This document shows positions 46,849 through 55,344 of a stretch of DNA of 64,000 nt, piece after piece. The stretch spans positions 930,001 to 994,000 of the forward strand of contig OY776489.1 of the NCBI GenBank assembly GCA_963675655.1. Reading direction: 5' to 3'. Both the position numbers and the translations under genes were made by a program. Positions within the stretch are counted from its first letter, which is position 1. Each line of letters opens with the position of its first letter. Source of the DNA: CAXXOK01 sp963675655 (lineage in GTDB: Bacteria; Bacillota; Clostridia; Christensenellales; Aristaeellaceae). The notes under the pieces are model-generated. The model worked only from the letters and a program-made list of their open reading frames with translations, had not been told where the DNA came from and searched no databases.

Positions 46849-47073
46849 GACCGATACGGGGCAGGCCAATCTCAATTTGGCCTGCCCCTTTGAAGGAGAG
46901 TGTTTTTAGGAAAATCATCGTTAGGATGGAGACTCATTGGGAGATGATCATTCTGATACAAGAGCAACCGCTATACAAACAAACGTTTTTTAGTTGTTGT
47001 CCAAACCCCACACTTTACAACTGGAGTAATCTATTTGGGAAACTCAATATATTGTGCGCCATCGTCTCGGTAT
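46664..47073 (+). repeat. Adhesin 3' block duplicated before srtB
   Basis: This end-of-gene and downstream block is the intact counterpart of 33911-34316. The downstream part (46892-47073) codes for nothing supported. Confidence 0.75.
46858..46891 (+). terminator. Terminator of the giant adhesin gene
   Basis: A 12-bp GC-rich stem (GGGGCAGGCCAA / TTGGCCTGCCCC) is followed by TTT, 9 nt after the stop codon. Confidence 0.85.
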
Positions 47074-47435
47074 AATGTATTTTTCGTTTGATTTGGTTGT
47101 GTAATAATGGGGAATAGCTCGAGCCTATCGATTGCAACCATAGTAGTATGCGGAATATAGGTTTGTTTGCTCGATCGTACAATAACCCATAACAATTTTT
47201 CAATCTGAACGAGATAAATACAGGCGCATTTTGGCCTTATTGCTTGCTATGTTCAGTATTTGTTTATACCGCGTTTGATAAAATGAATTATCAGGTGTAC
47301 AGCCATATCAAATGGTATGTGTATAGAGCTTACGCAATACCAAGAAAGGGGCAAACTTGTCCGGGCTCATTGGTTACTCGATTTTGACATGACCGATTAA
47401 AGTACAATATTACAATAGTATCGAGGAGGATTGCA
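47074..47435. other. Gene-free AT-rich stretch
   Basis: Nothing supported on either strand. A promoter for the small gene at 47436 must lie here; ACAATATTACAATAGTATCG just before it is AT-rich but shows no clear boxes. Confidence 0.3.
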
Positions 47436-47705
47436 ATGAAAGAAAAAGCTGTTACCGAGACCACACGTATGGAATTGCTAGAGGAACTACGTATGGCTAT
47501 AGGTGCGGATTTTATATCCGATATAAAATTTTCACCATTTTATTCCATAGCGTTACGCCATTTGACAGCGCTACCGGTTGATCGCTTTTCGTTGCATGAA
47601 TGGAATGACGCTGTTGCCTATTTGCTCATAGATAAAAGACGATGTGCTAATCCACATGAAGCTCAGCAGAGATTTAAAAGATACTTAGCAGAGAAAAGGG
47701 TGTAG
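47436..47705 (+). CDS. Small hypothetical protein
   Basis: An 89-residue protein with an excellent ribosome binding site (GAGGAGG, 6 nt before ATG). It is mostly helical and charged by eye (TRMELLEELRMAIGADFISD, then RFSLHEWNDAVAYLLIDKR and HEAQQRFKRYLAEKRV), without signal peptide or membrane helix. I do not recognise the family. It stands alone between the adhesin locus and a field of mobile-element debris, and could be a leftover regulatory or element gene. Confidence 0.55.
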   Translation: MKEKAVTETTRMELLEELRMAIGADFISDIKFSPFYSIALRHLTALPVDRFSLHEWNDAVAYLLIDKRRCANPHEAQQRFKRYLAEKRV

Positions 47706-48333
47706 ACGTAATTCACTGGATCACCATTGATTCTGTTGCAATTTAACCGATTGTGTATCGTAACGATTCGTATCAAAAATTATTTTTCACGGAACTAAAA
47801 ATTCATGTATTACAGTTTCTCCGATGAAAGTCAACCATTTCAGGAAGCGCCTAAATCAATCAGGCAAATAGAAAATTCCCAACGGATGAAATACGGGAAA
47901 AGCATCCATTTCCTGATGAAAATGTGTTTCTAAATAGAGTCAGAGATAGCAAGTATTAGTGCATGTGCTAAAGCTGCCCAAACATAAAGAACCGAGTTTT
48001 ATACACTACGCTAATTTTTCGGCTTGACCAGATAAGACGGGGATTTCTTTCGTTCTGCGATCGCCAAGGATGCTGTCAACGTTGGCTTTATGAATTACTT
48101 GTTCCTTCATCTCTTCCTGAACGATACGACACTCCGCATATATAGCTTTTTTCCGAAAGCAACGCCGCGTATTCCTAATCCAAATTCTTTACGGCGGGGA
48201 GCTTCTTTGCGCCCAGGACATCAAAGGCCGTTTTCGCCGCCTTGTGTAAAAGAATCTCGCCCACGTGCTCCGAGCAATATTTCCGAGAGAATCCAGCCTT
48301 ACGATAAGCAACATATCTTGTAGAAACTACAGT
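47706..48333. other. Gene-poor stretch before transposase relic
   Basis: No intact gene. The segment from about 48000 may include a heavily decayed 5' part of the IS1182-like transposase, but frames are broken everywhere. Confidence 0.3.
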
Positions 48334-48630
48334 CGATTGTGGACACGGAATCATTACAGGCGTCGATACCTATTTTGCTAATTAAAAGGAAAGCCGCGTT
48401 TGTTTACGGGACATTGAGAAACAAACCAAGCAGGGGATACCTCTTAAGCGAATCGCATTGGATCGAGGGTATAATGTCAGCGCTGTGCACCGGGGGCTTG
48501 AACTTCTAGGAAAAAGGGCTTTATTTCCCTCGTCAATTTTATCAACAGTCCAGAAAAAAGAGGCTTTCAATATGTTGCTGATGACGATGAGTCCATCTGT
48601 CCAAAAGAGCATCGCCTAAGCATGTCATGA
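48334..48630 (+). pseudogene. IS1182-type transposase remnant
   Basis: Pieces in shifting frames read DCGHGIITGVDTYFAN, RDIEKQTKQGIPLKRIALDR, GYNVSAVHRGLELLG, then INSPEKRGFQYVADDDESIC and PKEHRLSM. These match the catalytic C-terminal part of IS1182-family transposases. At least two frameshifts and one stop interrupt it. Confidence 0.6.
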
Positions 48631-48661
48631 ATCAGACCAACACTTCAGAGCGTCTGTGTCC

Positions 48662-48973
48662 TTAGCTTTGAAAACACGAGGTATCTGGGATGCTCCCCGG
48701 ATACCTCGTGTTTTTCAGAGCGTAATTCACACCGTATTTGCGGGCAACGTGCTCGAAAGATTTGATGTTGCCGTCCACGATCTCCATATTGGCCACGCCC
48801 TGCCCCTGCCCGGTCAGCTGTTTGACCGTTTGCTTCCCCATGGGGATGTGATGCAGCTTTTTGTTTCTAAGGTGGGCAAGGTATTTGGCAATGGCTGCCT
48901 TCAGGCTGTGAGCCGTTATCTTTGCTCCCCGAATGGCAAGCGCAGCCGCCCTGTTCTCAACGTCTTTCTGCAT
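48662..48973 (-). pseudogene. pcfB: PcfB-family conjugation protein, truncated
   Basis: A 103-residue frame with GGAGAAAC before ATG. The N-terminal 85 residues match PcfB (DUF3801), a relaxase partner in Firmicute conjugative elements: MGKQTVKQLTGQGQGVANME and GNIKSFEHVARKYGVNYALK. The true C-terminal part is missing: the last residues are encoded by the hairpin at 48671-48715. It is a leftover of an integrative conjugative element. Confidence 0.7.
48671..48715. terminator. Bidirectional terminator at the PcfB end
   Basis: AAACACGAGGTATC pairs with GATACCTCGTGTTT, 14 bp, with T-runs on both sides. Confidence 0.8.
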
Positions 48974-49137
48974 GATTGTTTCTCCATATATCCGTTGATC
49001 TATGCATTTAAATTATGGGGGCACGGATAGGTTAGTACATTGAGAGAACATATGCCTTCTCCTTTCATGTTATAAAAACGTCCACATGGGATGCTTTTAG
49101 GCGATGCGATTGTTATCTCGCGGAATCTACGTCAATC

Positions 49138-49299
49138 CTATACTCCTTTCCCCATGCAACATTTTTTATGCTTCTTTCCATTTCCACATGGGCAAGGAGC
49201 ATTTACCCGGATTTTTCTATACCGGTGAGATCTTCGTATGTTCCGCCGCATCTCCGGAAATGTAGCGGCAGGTTTGCGCCATTGGCAGGCGTTCCGCAT
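49138..49299 (-). CDS. Small SEC-C motif protein (array unit 1)
   Basis: A 53-residue frame starting MRNACQWRKPAATFPEMRRN and ending in a complete SEC-C zinc motif (KIRVNAPCPCGNGKKHKKCC). SEC-C is the small zinc-binding tail of SecA and many other proteins. It is the downstream-most member of a three-unit tandem array on the minus strand. No strong ribosome binding site is seen, so it may be the remains of the C-terminus of a larger gene rather than an independent protein. Confidence 0.45.
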   Translation of the reverse strand: MRNACQWRKPAATFPEMRRNIRRSHRYRKIRVNAPCPCGNGKKHKKCCMGKGV

Positions 49300-49307
49300 A
49301 ACTTGGC

Positions 49308-49490
49308 TTAATCGTCTGTTTTCAGGTTATCCGGTACCTTTGATATCAAATCCACAGTTTCTGCAATCCCACTTCCACATGGGCCAGGAGCATTTACCCG
49401 GATTTTTCTAAACCGGTGAGATTTTCGCATGTTCCGCCGCATCTCCGGAAATGTAGCGGCTGGTTTACGCCATTGGCAGACGTTCCGCAT
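49308..49490 (-). CDS. Truncated SEC-C ORF (array unit 2)
   Basis: 60 residues. It starts like unit 1 (MRNVCQWRKPAATFPEMRRN) but after PGPCGSG the zinc motif is replaced by IAETVDLISKVPDNLKTDD, created by the repeat junction. The first Cys of the motif pair is also lost in this copy. Probably not functional. Confidence 0.3.
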   Translation of the reverse strand: MRNVCQWRKPAATFPEMRRNMRKSHRFRKIRVNAPGPCGSGIAETVDLISKVPDNLKTDD

Positions 49491-49498
49491 AACTTGGC

Positions 49499-49681
49499 TT
49501 AATCGTCTGTTTTCAGGTTATCCGGCACCTTTGATATCAAATCCACAGTTTCTGCAATCCCACTTCCACATGGGCAAGGAGCATTTACCCGGATTTTTCT
49601 ATACCGGTGAGATTTTCGCATGTTCCGCCGCATCTCCGGAAATGCAGCGGCAGGTTTACGCCATTGGCAGACGTTCCGCAT
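49499..49681 (-). CDS. Truncated SEC-C ORF (array unit 3)
   Basis: 60 residues, almost identical to unit 2 but with APCPCGSG intact, followed by the same junction-made tail. The second half of the zinc motif is absent. Confidence 0.3.
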   Translation of the reverse strand: MRNVCQWRKPAAAFPEMRRNMRKSHRYRKIRVNAPCPCGSGIAETVDLISKVPDNLKTDD

Positions 49682-49703
49682 AACTTGGCTTAGTCGTCTG
49701 TTT

Positions 49704-49904
49704 TCAGATTATCCGGCGCCTTTGATAGGCAAATCCACAGTTTCTGCAATCCCCTCTGGGGTTCCCCAAAACGAGGTCGAAAATTGACATTTTCTGTGCA
49801 TCGAGGATTGCCGGCATGAGAACCGGCGACATTTTTTTACTCTTTTCTTCTCCAAACATCCAAAGATCGTCCCCCCTCACCAAAAGGATATCAGTTTTGT
49901 CCAA
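49704..49904 (-). CDS. Doubtful ORF upstream of the SEC-C array
   Basis: 66 codons from a TTG (MDKTDILLVRGDDLWMFGEE), ending DCRNCGFAYQRRRII inside the third repeat. It has no convincing ribosome binding site. It may be the 5' part of the gene whose 3' end was amplified into the array. Confidence 0.25.
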   Translation of the reverse strand: MDKTDILLVRGDDLWMFGEEKSKKMSPVLMPAILDAQKMSIFDLVLGNPRGDCRNCGFAYQRRRII

Positions 49905-49923
49905 AAATCGGCCATGCTATAAT
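49895..49923 (+). promoter_or_regulatory. Promoter of the arabinofuranosidase operon
   Basis: A perfect TATAAT (49918-49923) with a weak TTTTGT (49895-49900) 17 bp upstream. The weak -35 box suggests dependence on an activator, for which the AraC-type regulator at 58930 is a candidate. Confidence 0.5.
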
Positions 49924-49970
49924 CGAAGTACCGAAGGTGATGACGCCGTTGGTGAAAACAACATCATAAA

Positions 49971-49990
49971 CAGACAGTATACGCTGTCTG
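49971..49990 (+). promoter_or_regulatory. Inverted repeat in the operon leader
   Basis: CAGACAG-TATACG-CTGTCTG, 7-bp perfect arms, 40 bp before the arabinofuranosidase start. Possibly an operator or a leader hairpin. Confidence 0.4.
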
Positions 49991-50029
49991 CGGTTCATCC
50001 CGCACGATGCGAAAGGACGGCATGGAAAC

Positions 50030-51550
50030 ATGAAGAAAGTGGAACTATACCTGAACAAGCGCTATACGATTGGCGAAGTCAGCCCGATGATGTATTCTTC
50101 GTTCGTGGAGCATCTGGGCCGCGCTGTGTATACGGGGCTTTATCAGCCGGGGCATCCCACGGCGGATGAGAACGGCTTGCGGAAAGACACCATGGATGCG
50201 ATTCAAGACTTGGGCGTGCCCATGATCCGCTATCCAGGAGGCAATTTCGTTTCCTGCTATAACTGGAAGGACGGCATCGGCCCAAAGGAGAAGCGTCCGC
50301 GCCGGTTGGAATACGCATGGTCCAGCATTGAAACCAATCAGTTCGGTATTGACGATTTTTGCCGTTGGGCTAAAAAAGCGGGCATCGAGCCGATGATCGC
50401 CGTCAACCTCGGCACTGGCGGCATACAGGATGCCGGCGATCTGGTGGAATACTGCAACCATCCCTCCGGCACCTACTGGAGCGACCTGCGCGCGCAGAAC
50501 GGTTCTCCGGAACATTATAAGGTCAAGTACTGGTGCCTCGGCAACGAAATGGAAGGCAGCTGGCAGGCCGGCCACCTTTCGGCAGAGGATTATACCAAAA
50601 AGGCGCTGGAAGCCGCGAAGATCATGCGGTGGGTGGACCCGGACATCAAACTGATTGCCTGCGGCAGCAGCTACGAAATGCTGCCCAGTTATCTGGAATG
50701 GGACCGCGTAATGCTGGATCAACTGCTGGATCAGGTGGATTACCTTTCCACCCACAGCTACACTATGAACGCCGGTCAAGGCGACATCAATTTCTTGTCG
50801 GCCTATAAAGCGCTGGACACCCACATTAAAAACAGCAAACGGGTCATCGATTATGTGAAGGCCCGCAAGAACAGCCAAAAGGAGCTCGGCATCTGCCTGG
50901 ACGAGTGGAACGTGTGGAACTTTCAGGATATTGAGTTTAACAGTCTGGATGACCTGATCGGCCTGACGACTTTCAAAATGACGTCCGCCGGGAAATGGGA
51001 AATCGCCCCGCCGATTTTGCAGGAAAAATACAGCCTGTTGGACGCGCTAACGGCGGGCGGGTTAGCCATTACGCTGCTGAAAAACGCAGACAGCGTAAAG
51101 ATTGCCTGTCTGGCGCAGTTAGTAAACGTGATCGCCCCCATTACCACCGATCCCAACGGCGGTATTCTCCGCCAGTCGATTTACTACCCCTTCCGGGCGG
51201 TTTCGCAACTGGGGCACGGCATCGTGATGGACACGCGTATAGACGCGCCGGAATACGAGTGCCAGTTTGGCAAGCTGCCGGTGGTGGAGGCCGTGGCAGT
51301 GCTCAATGAGGAAAAAGGCGAGCTGAACGTTTTCGCCCTCAACTGCGACCCGGACGAGGCCGTGACCCTCGCCATCGACGGGGCGGACGGCTACCGGGTA
51401 GAGCGTCATCAAGCGCTGTTCGGCGAGGACCTGACCGCGATCAACACGTTTGAACAGCCCGACAACGTTACGATGACGGATATGCCCGCGGGCGAAACGG
51501 TAACGTTGCCGAAAATGAGCTGGAGCGCAATCACCCTGCGCAAGGCGTAA
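50030..51550 (+). CDS. Alpha-L-arabinofuranosidase, GH51
   Basis: A 506-residue cytoplasmic glycoside hydrolase that frees arabinofuranose from arabino-oligosaccharides. The (beta/alpha)8 barrel has IRYPGGNFVSCYNWKDGIGP, acid/base Glu173 in CLGNEMEG and nucleophile Glu292 in LDEWNVW, followed by the C-terminal beta domain. Length is normal and there is no signal peptide. AAAGGACGG lies before the ATG. It heads the operon, 32 nt before the transporter ATPase, which points to import of arabinose-containing sugars. Confidence 0.95.
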   Translation: MKKVELYLNKRYTIGEVSPMMYSSFVEHLGRAVYTGLYQPGHPTADENGLRKDTMDAIQDLGVPMIRYPGGNFVSCYNWKDGIGPKEKRPRRLEYAWSSIETNQFGIDDFCRWAKKAGIEPMIAVNLGTGGIQDAGDLVEYCNHPSGTYWSDLRAQNGSPEHYKVKYWCLGNEMEGSWQAGHLSAEDYTKKALEAAKIMRWVDPDIKLIACGSSYEMLPSYLEWDRVMLDQLLDQVDYLSTHSYTMNAGQGDINFLSAYKALDTHIKNSKRVIDYVKARKNSQKELGICLDEWNVWNFQDIEFNSLDDLIGLTTFKMTSAGKWEIAPPILQEKYSLLDALTAGGLAITLLKNADSVKIACLAQLVNVIAPITTDPNGGILRQSIYYPFRAVSQLGHGIVMDTRIDAPEYECQFGKLPVVEAVAVLNEEKGELNVFALNCDPDEAVTLAIDGADGYRVERHQALFGEDLTAINTFEQPDNVTMTDMPAGETVTLPKMSWSAITLRKA

Positions 51551-51582
51551 GCATAACAACGGAAACAGGGGAGGCGTGCCAT

Positions 51583-53082
51583 TTGAGCGAATCTACATTG
51601 CTCTACGTGAAAAATATCAGCAAGCATTTTATGTCCACACAGGCGTTAAGCGACGTTAGCGTCCATTTTCACCGCGGCGTCGTCAAAGGGCTGGTAGGCG
51701 AAAACGGCTCGGGAAAATCTACGCTGGTCAACATCATCGCCGGGGTGTTCCCGGCGGACGAAGGCCAAATGGAGCTGAACGGGCAGGACTATCAGCCGAA
51801 AAATTCGCACGAGGCTTATGGGCACCGCATCGGTACCATTACGCAGGAAATGGGTACGATTCCGGGCATTGCGGTCGCGGACAACCTCTATCTGGGCGAG
51901 GAGGAGCGTTTTAAAAAGAACGACCTCATCAACCGCCATGATATGCTCAAAAGCGCTCAGGCCGTGTTCGACCGATTCGGCATATGCGGCATCGACCCGG
52001 CCAGCCTTACAAGCAGCCATACGCTGGAAGAGCGGAAGCTGATCGAGATGGCGCGCGCGCTGAACAACGAGCCGGAAATCTTCATCGTGGATGAGACGAC
52101 CACCGCGCTGACGCTGGACGGCCGCAACCTTTTGTATGAAAATATTCGGAAGGTAAAGGAACGCGACGGAACCGTAATCTTTATCTCTCACGATATCGAC
52201 GAGCTGATGGAAGTTTGCGACGAGATCACCATCCTGCGAGACGGCGTGTTCATCCGTGATCTGCAAAAAAGCGAGTTTGATGCCGAATGGATCAAGACTC
52301 TGCTGGTAGGGCGCAAGCTTTCCGACCACTATTACCGGGATGATTTCACCCCCTCCATGCTGGATGACGTAGCGCTAAGGGTGAACCATATTTATACCAT
52401 GGGCGGTCTTGAGGATGTCTCCTTTGCACTGCATAAGGGTGAGATATTGGGTATCGGCGGCCTTACAGACTGCGGCATGCACGAGCTGGGCTCGGTGCTG
52501 TTTGGGCTTACCAAAGCGGTAAAGGGAAGCGTTTCCTTTCACGAAGGAACCGAGCTTACAACCGCCATCGGCGCAGTGTGCCATGGCATGGGTTATATCT
52601 CCAAGAACCGCGATCAGGAATCGATTATTCTAGACGCGACTATACTGGAAAACACGGTAATCCCGTCCTACCGCAGGCTGGGAAAGTGCGGCTATATTAC
52701 CCGCCGGGCCGAAAGAGAGCTGACCCGGCAGCAGGTGGACAGCCTGAGCATTAAATGCCGCTCCATCCGCCAAAACGTTCGGGAACTCAGCGGCGGCAAC
52801 AAGCAGAAGGTTGCCTTCGGCAAATGGCTGGCCAACGATTCGGAAATCTTTGTTCTGGACTGCCCCACGCGCGGCGTGGACGTGGGCGTGAAAACAGCCA
52901 TGTACCAACTGATGATGAAGATGAAGAGCGAAGGCAAGGCCATCGTGATGATCACGGAGGAACTGCCGGAGCTGATTGGTATGAGCGACCGAATCCTCAT
53001 TATGAAAAACGGGCGAATCCAGCAGGAATACGCCCGTGCGGAGGAGCTTTCGGAGCACCACATCATCAAAGACATGATTTGA
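51583..53082 (+). CDS. Sugar ABC transporter ATPase (MglA/YtfR type)
   Basis: A 499-residue double-cassette ATPase. Domain 1: Walker A GENGSGKST, Walker B IFIVDETTTALT. Domain 2: altered P-loop GIGGLTDCG, signature LSGGNKQKV and FVLDCPTRGVD, where Cys replaces the catalytic Glu, common in this half. The start is TTG at 51583 with GGGAGGC 8 nt upstream; the next ATG would remove part of the first strand. It works with both permeases of this operon. Confidence 0.93.
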   Translation: MSESTLLYVKNISKHFMSTQALSDVSVHFHRGVVKGLVGENGSGKSTLVNIIAGVFPADEGQMELNGQDYQPKNSHEAYGHRIGTITQEMGTIPGIAVADNLYLGEEERFKKNDLINRHDMLKSAQAVFDRFGICGIDPASLTSSHTLEERKLIEMARALNNEPEIFIVDETTTALTLDGRNLLYENIRKVKERDGTVIFISHDIDELMEVCDEITILRDGVFIRDLQKSEFDAEWIKTLLVGRKLSDHYYRDDFTPSMLDDVALRVNHIYTMGGLEDVSFALHKGEILGIGGLTDCGMHELGSVLFGLTKAVKGSVSFHEGTELTTAIGAVCHGMGYISKNRDQESIILDATILENTVIPSYRRLGKCGYITRRAERELTRQQVDSLSIKCRSIRQNVRELSGGNKQKVAFGKWLANDSEIFVLDCPTRGVDVGVKTAMYQLMMKMKSEGKAIVMITEELPELIGMSDRILIMKNGRIQQEYARAEELSEHHIIKDMI

Positions 53083-53101
53083 TTGAGGAAGGACACAAAC
53101 G

Positions 53102-54061
53102 ATGGACATGAGAAGCAAAGCGCTGTCACGGCGGGTCAGGGCGCAGGAGCTGACGCGCAATCTGGTTCCCGTTCTGGGGCTGGTGTTGTTGCTGGTGATT
53201 TTTCAATCCATAAGCGGCAACCTGTTCCGGATCGGCAACATCAAGAGCATCATCAACCAGTCGTACACGATCATCCTCGTAGCGCTGGGTGGCACCTTCG
53301 TATACGCGCACGGCGGCATGGATATTTCCTACGGCGGCGTGATCGGGGCCAGCATGCTGTGCAGCACGCTGGTCGCCCTTGAAACCAACAACCCGTACCT
53401 GGCGCTGATCACGTGTATCGGCTGCGCCTGCGTGCTAAGCATGGTAAACGCCTTCTTCTCCATTTACCTGAAGGTGTCGCCGTTGATTGTATCGTTGTGC
53501 TTAATGTACATGTGCCGCGGGGTGCTGAATGTGGTTTGCTCCAGCAATAAGTTCAGCGTGCCGTCCTCCATGTTCCCGTTTGATGACTGGTCGGTGAAAA
53601 TTCCCGTGCTACTAGGCGTCATCCTGATTACAGCGGTCATTTTTGAAAAGACGGCGATCGGCAAGGCCAGCAAGGCTATCGGCGGCAATATGGTCGCTTC
53701 CCGGCAAGCGGGCATTAATGTGGAGCGTACGCGCTTCATCGGCTACCTCATCTCCGGCGTCTGCGTCGGAATCGCGGGTTTTTTCCAGCTGTGCCGCGCG
53801 GGCAGCGTGAGCACCAGCACCGGGCAGGGACTGGAAATGAACGTGATCACCGCGCTGGTGCTGGGCGGCATCTCGCTCTCCGGCGGGTCCGGCGTGCGGA
53901 TACTGCGCGCTGTATTGGGCGGGCTTACGGTTATCGTGCTGCGCTTTGGGCTGAATATCATTCGCCTGGATGAGAACCTTATCGAAGGGATACAGGGTAT
54001 CGTACTGCTATTAATCGTATGGATTACATACGAGAAAAATAGGACCAATATCTATAACTAG
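53102..54061 (+). CDS. Sugar ABC transporter permease 1 (RbsC/YtfT type)
   Basis: A 319-residue membrane protein with about nine helices. Family segments ALGGTFVYAHGGMDISYGG and LVLGGISLSGGSG are present. It starts 19 nt after the ATPase stop, with GAGGAAGG upstream. A second, different permease follows the binding-protein gene, as in the E. coli furanose importer where YtfT and YjfF pair. Confidence 0.92.
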   Translation: MDMRSKALSRRVRAQELTRNLVPVLGLVLLLVIFQSISGNLFRIGNIKSIINQSYTIILVALGGTFVYAHGGMDISYGGVIGASMLCSTLVALETNNPYLALITCIGCACVLSMVNAFFSIYLKVSPLIVSLCLMYMCRGVLNVVCSSNKFSVPSSMFPFDDWSVKIPVLLGVILITAVIFEKTAIGKASKAIGGNMVASRQAGINVERTRFIGYLISGVCVGIAGFFQLCRAGSVSTSTGQGLEMNVITALVLGGISLSGGSGVRILRAVLGGLTVIVLRFGLNIIRLDENLIEGIQGIVLLLIVWITYEKNRTNIYN

Positions 54062-54076
54062 GGAAGGATGGAGAAC

Positions 54077-55174
54077 ATGAAGAAACTGGTTGCTCTGTTA
54101 CTCGCAGTCGTTCTGATGGTGCCTGCATTCGCTTTTACGGCGACGGCTGAGGAGGATCTGCCGCATTACAACATCGGCGTTGTCATCCATACCACGACGG
54201 ACTTCCTCTGCTCCAAGTATAAGGCGTACTCGGAGTACATCGGCGAAAACTTCAACGTAGACTTTACCTACTACATTCTCTCCAGCTTTGACGACGACGT
54301 TTATCTTGCCGCTATCGAGACCCTTTGCGGGCAGGGGATGGACGCCATTATCACCACCAACTTCTCAGGCTCCGCGATCCTCAAAGGCATTCAGGTCTGC
54401 GACGATTACGGCGTATACATGGCGGTGGGCTGGTCGCACGTGCAGCCGGAAGACTTGGAACAGGCTAAAAAGTCCAAGTATTTTGTCGGCTCCTCCTACG
54501 AAGATGATTACAACGCCGGCTACGCGCTGGTAAAATCCTGCTACGACGTTGGCAAACGCAACATGCTGGCCATTGGCTACGAGCCGGGCATCACCTGCCA
54601 CGATCAGCGCTGGAACGGCATGATGCAGGCGTTCACCGATCTGGGCATCGAGCCCGCCGGCGAATACCGCGGCTTGGAGTTCAGCGACGCGGTAGAAAGC
54701 TACCTCGCTATGAACAAGGATATCGACGCCATCTGCATCACACTGATGGGCTTGGAATACACCAAGCAGCCTATCGCCAACGCAGGCAAAACCGGCGATA
54801 TCATCGTAGCGTGTGTGGACTTCTCCGACAATACCGGCGACGCGCTGGCGGACGGCGACCTGTCCCTGACCATCGGCGGCCAGTATGTGGATGTCGCGTA
54901 CTCCTTCGTACTTTTGTACAACGCCCTGCGCGGCACACCGCTGGCGGAAGAGCCGGTGGAAATTCCCGTCAACTTCATCTCCGCTTACACGCAGGAAGAT
55001 TTCAACAATTACATGAAGTACGTGCACAACGACATCTTCGCCTACACGGCGGATGAACTGAAACAGGTCATCAAGGTCTTTACCCCCGATGCGACCGCGG
55101 ATCAACTGTTCGCCATGGGTTCGACCTTCGGCATTGAGGATTGCAAAACCCGCCACGCGAACCTGCTTCAATAA
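54077..55174 (+). CDS. Sugar-binding protein of the arabinofuranosidase operon
   Basis: A 365-residue secreted binding protein of the type 1 fold. The signal peptide is MKKLVALLLAVVLMVPAFAF ending TATAEE, without a lipobox. Domain features: HYNIGVVIHTTTDFLCS, DAIITTNFSGSAI, and VACVDFSDNTGDALADG near the second hinge. ATG at 54077 is preferred to the one at 54068, as GGGAAGG lies 9 nt before it. The gene lies between two permease genes and should give the transporter its specificity. Confidence 0.9.
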   Translation: MKKLVALLLAVVLMVPAFAFTATAEEDLPHYNIGVVIHTTTDFLCSKYKAYSEYIGENFNVDFTYYILSSFDDDVYLAAIETLCGQGMDAIITTNFSGSAILKGIQVCDDYGVYMAVGWSHVQPEDLEQAKKSKYFVGSSYEDDYNAGYALVKSCYDVGKRNMLAIGYEPGITCHDQRWNGMMQAFTDLGIEPAGEYRGLEFSDAVESYLAMNKDIDAICITLMGLEYTKQPIANAGKTGDIIVACVDFSDNTGDALADGDLSLTIGGQYVDVAYSFVLLYNALRGTPLAEEPVEIPVNFISAYTQEDFNNYMKYVHNDIFAYTADELKQVIKVFTPDATADQLFAMGSTFGIEDCKTRHANLLQ

Positions 55175-55185
55175 CGAACCGATGC

Positions 55186-55229
55186 GGGAAGGCGCCCATC
55201 GCAACCCACTGCGGTGGGCGGCGCCTCCC
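55186..55229 (+). terminator. Intercistronic hairpin after the binding-protein gene
   Basis: GGGAAGGCGCC pairs with GGCGCCTCCC; an inner stem (CCCAC / GTGGG) lies in the loop. There is no T-run, so it more likely protects or attenuates the message than ends it. Confidence 0.5.
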
Positions 55230-55344
55230 GTATTCCTTGAGAAACACGGAATAAAAGCCCTTTGCGGCTGTCATTACAGCTGCTAAGCGCCTAAAACGGT
55301 GTTGCTCCAAGACCGCAAACATGTTACAGGAAAGGAAAACGACC

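Larger units (their letters stand above)
49184..49752 (-). repeat. 191-bp tandem repeat, three copies
   Basis: ATTTACCCGGATTTTTCT recurs at 49201, 49392 and 49583, 191 bp apart each time. Copies differ at only a few positions. Each contains an ATG-started frame with the SEC-C half motif CPCGSG (or GPCGSG). The unit length is not a multiple of three, so the copies do not form one long protein. Confidence 0.9.

Noticed and set aside
49184..49755. 191-bp repeats as a CRISPR or replication iteron array
   Set aside because: Units are directly adjacent and carry coding SEC-C sequence; no replication gene or AT-rich origin is nearby.
54365..55204. 279-codon minus-strand frame over the sugar-binding protein
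   Set aside because: Shadow of a GC-rich gene; the plus strand has a signal peptide and binding-protein fold.
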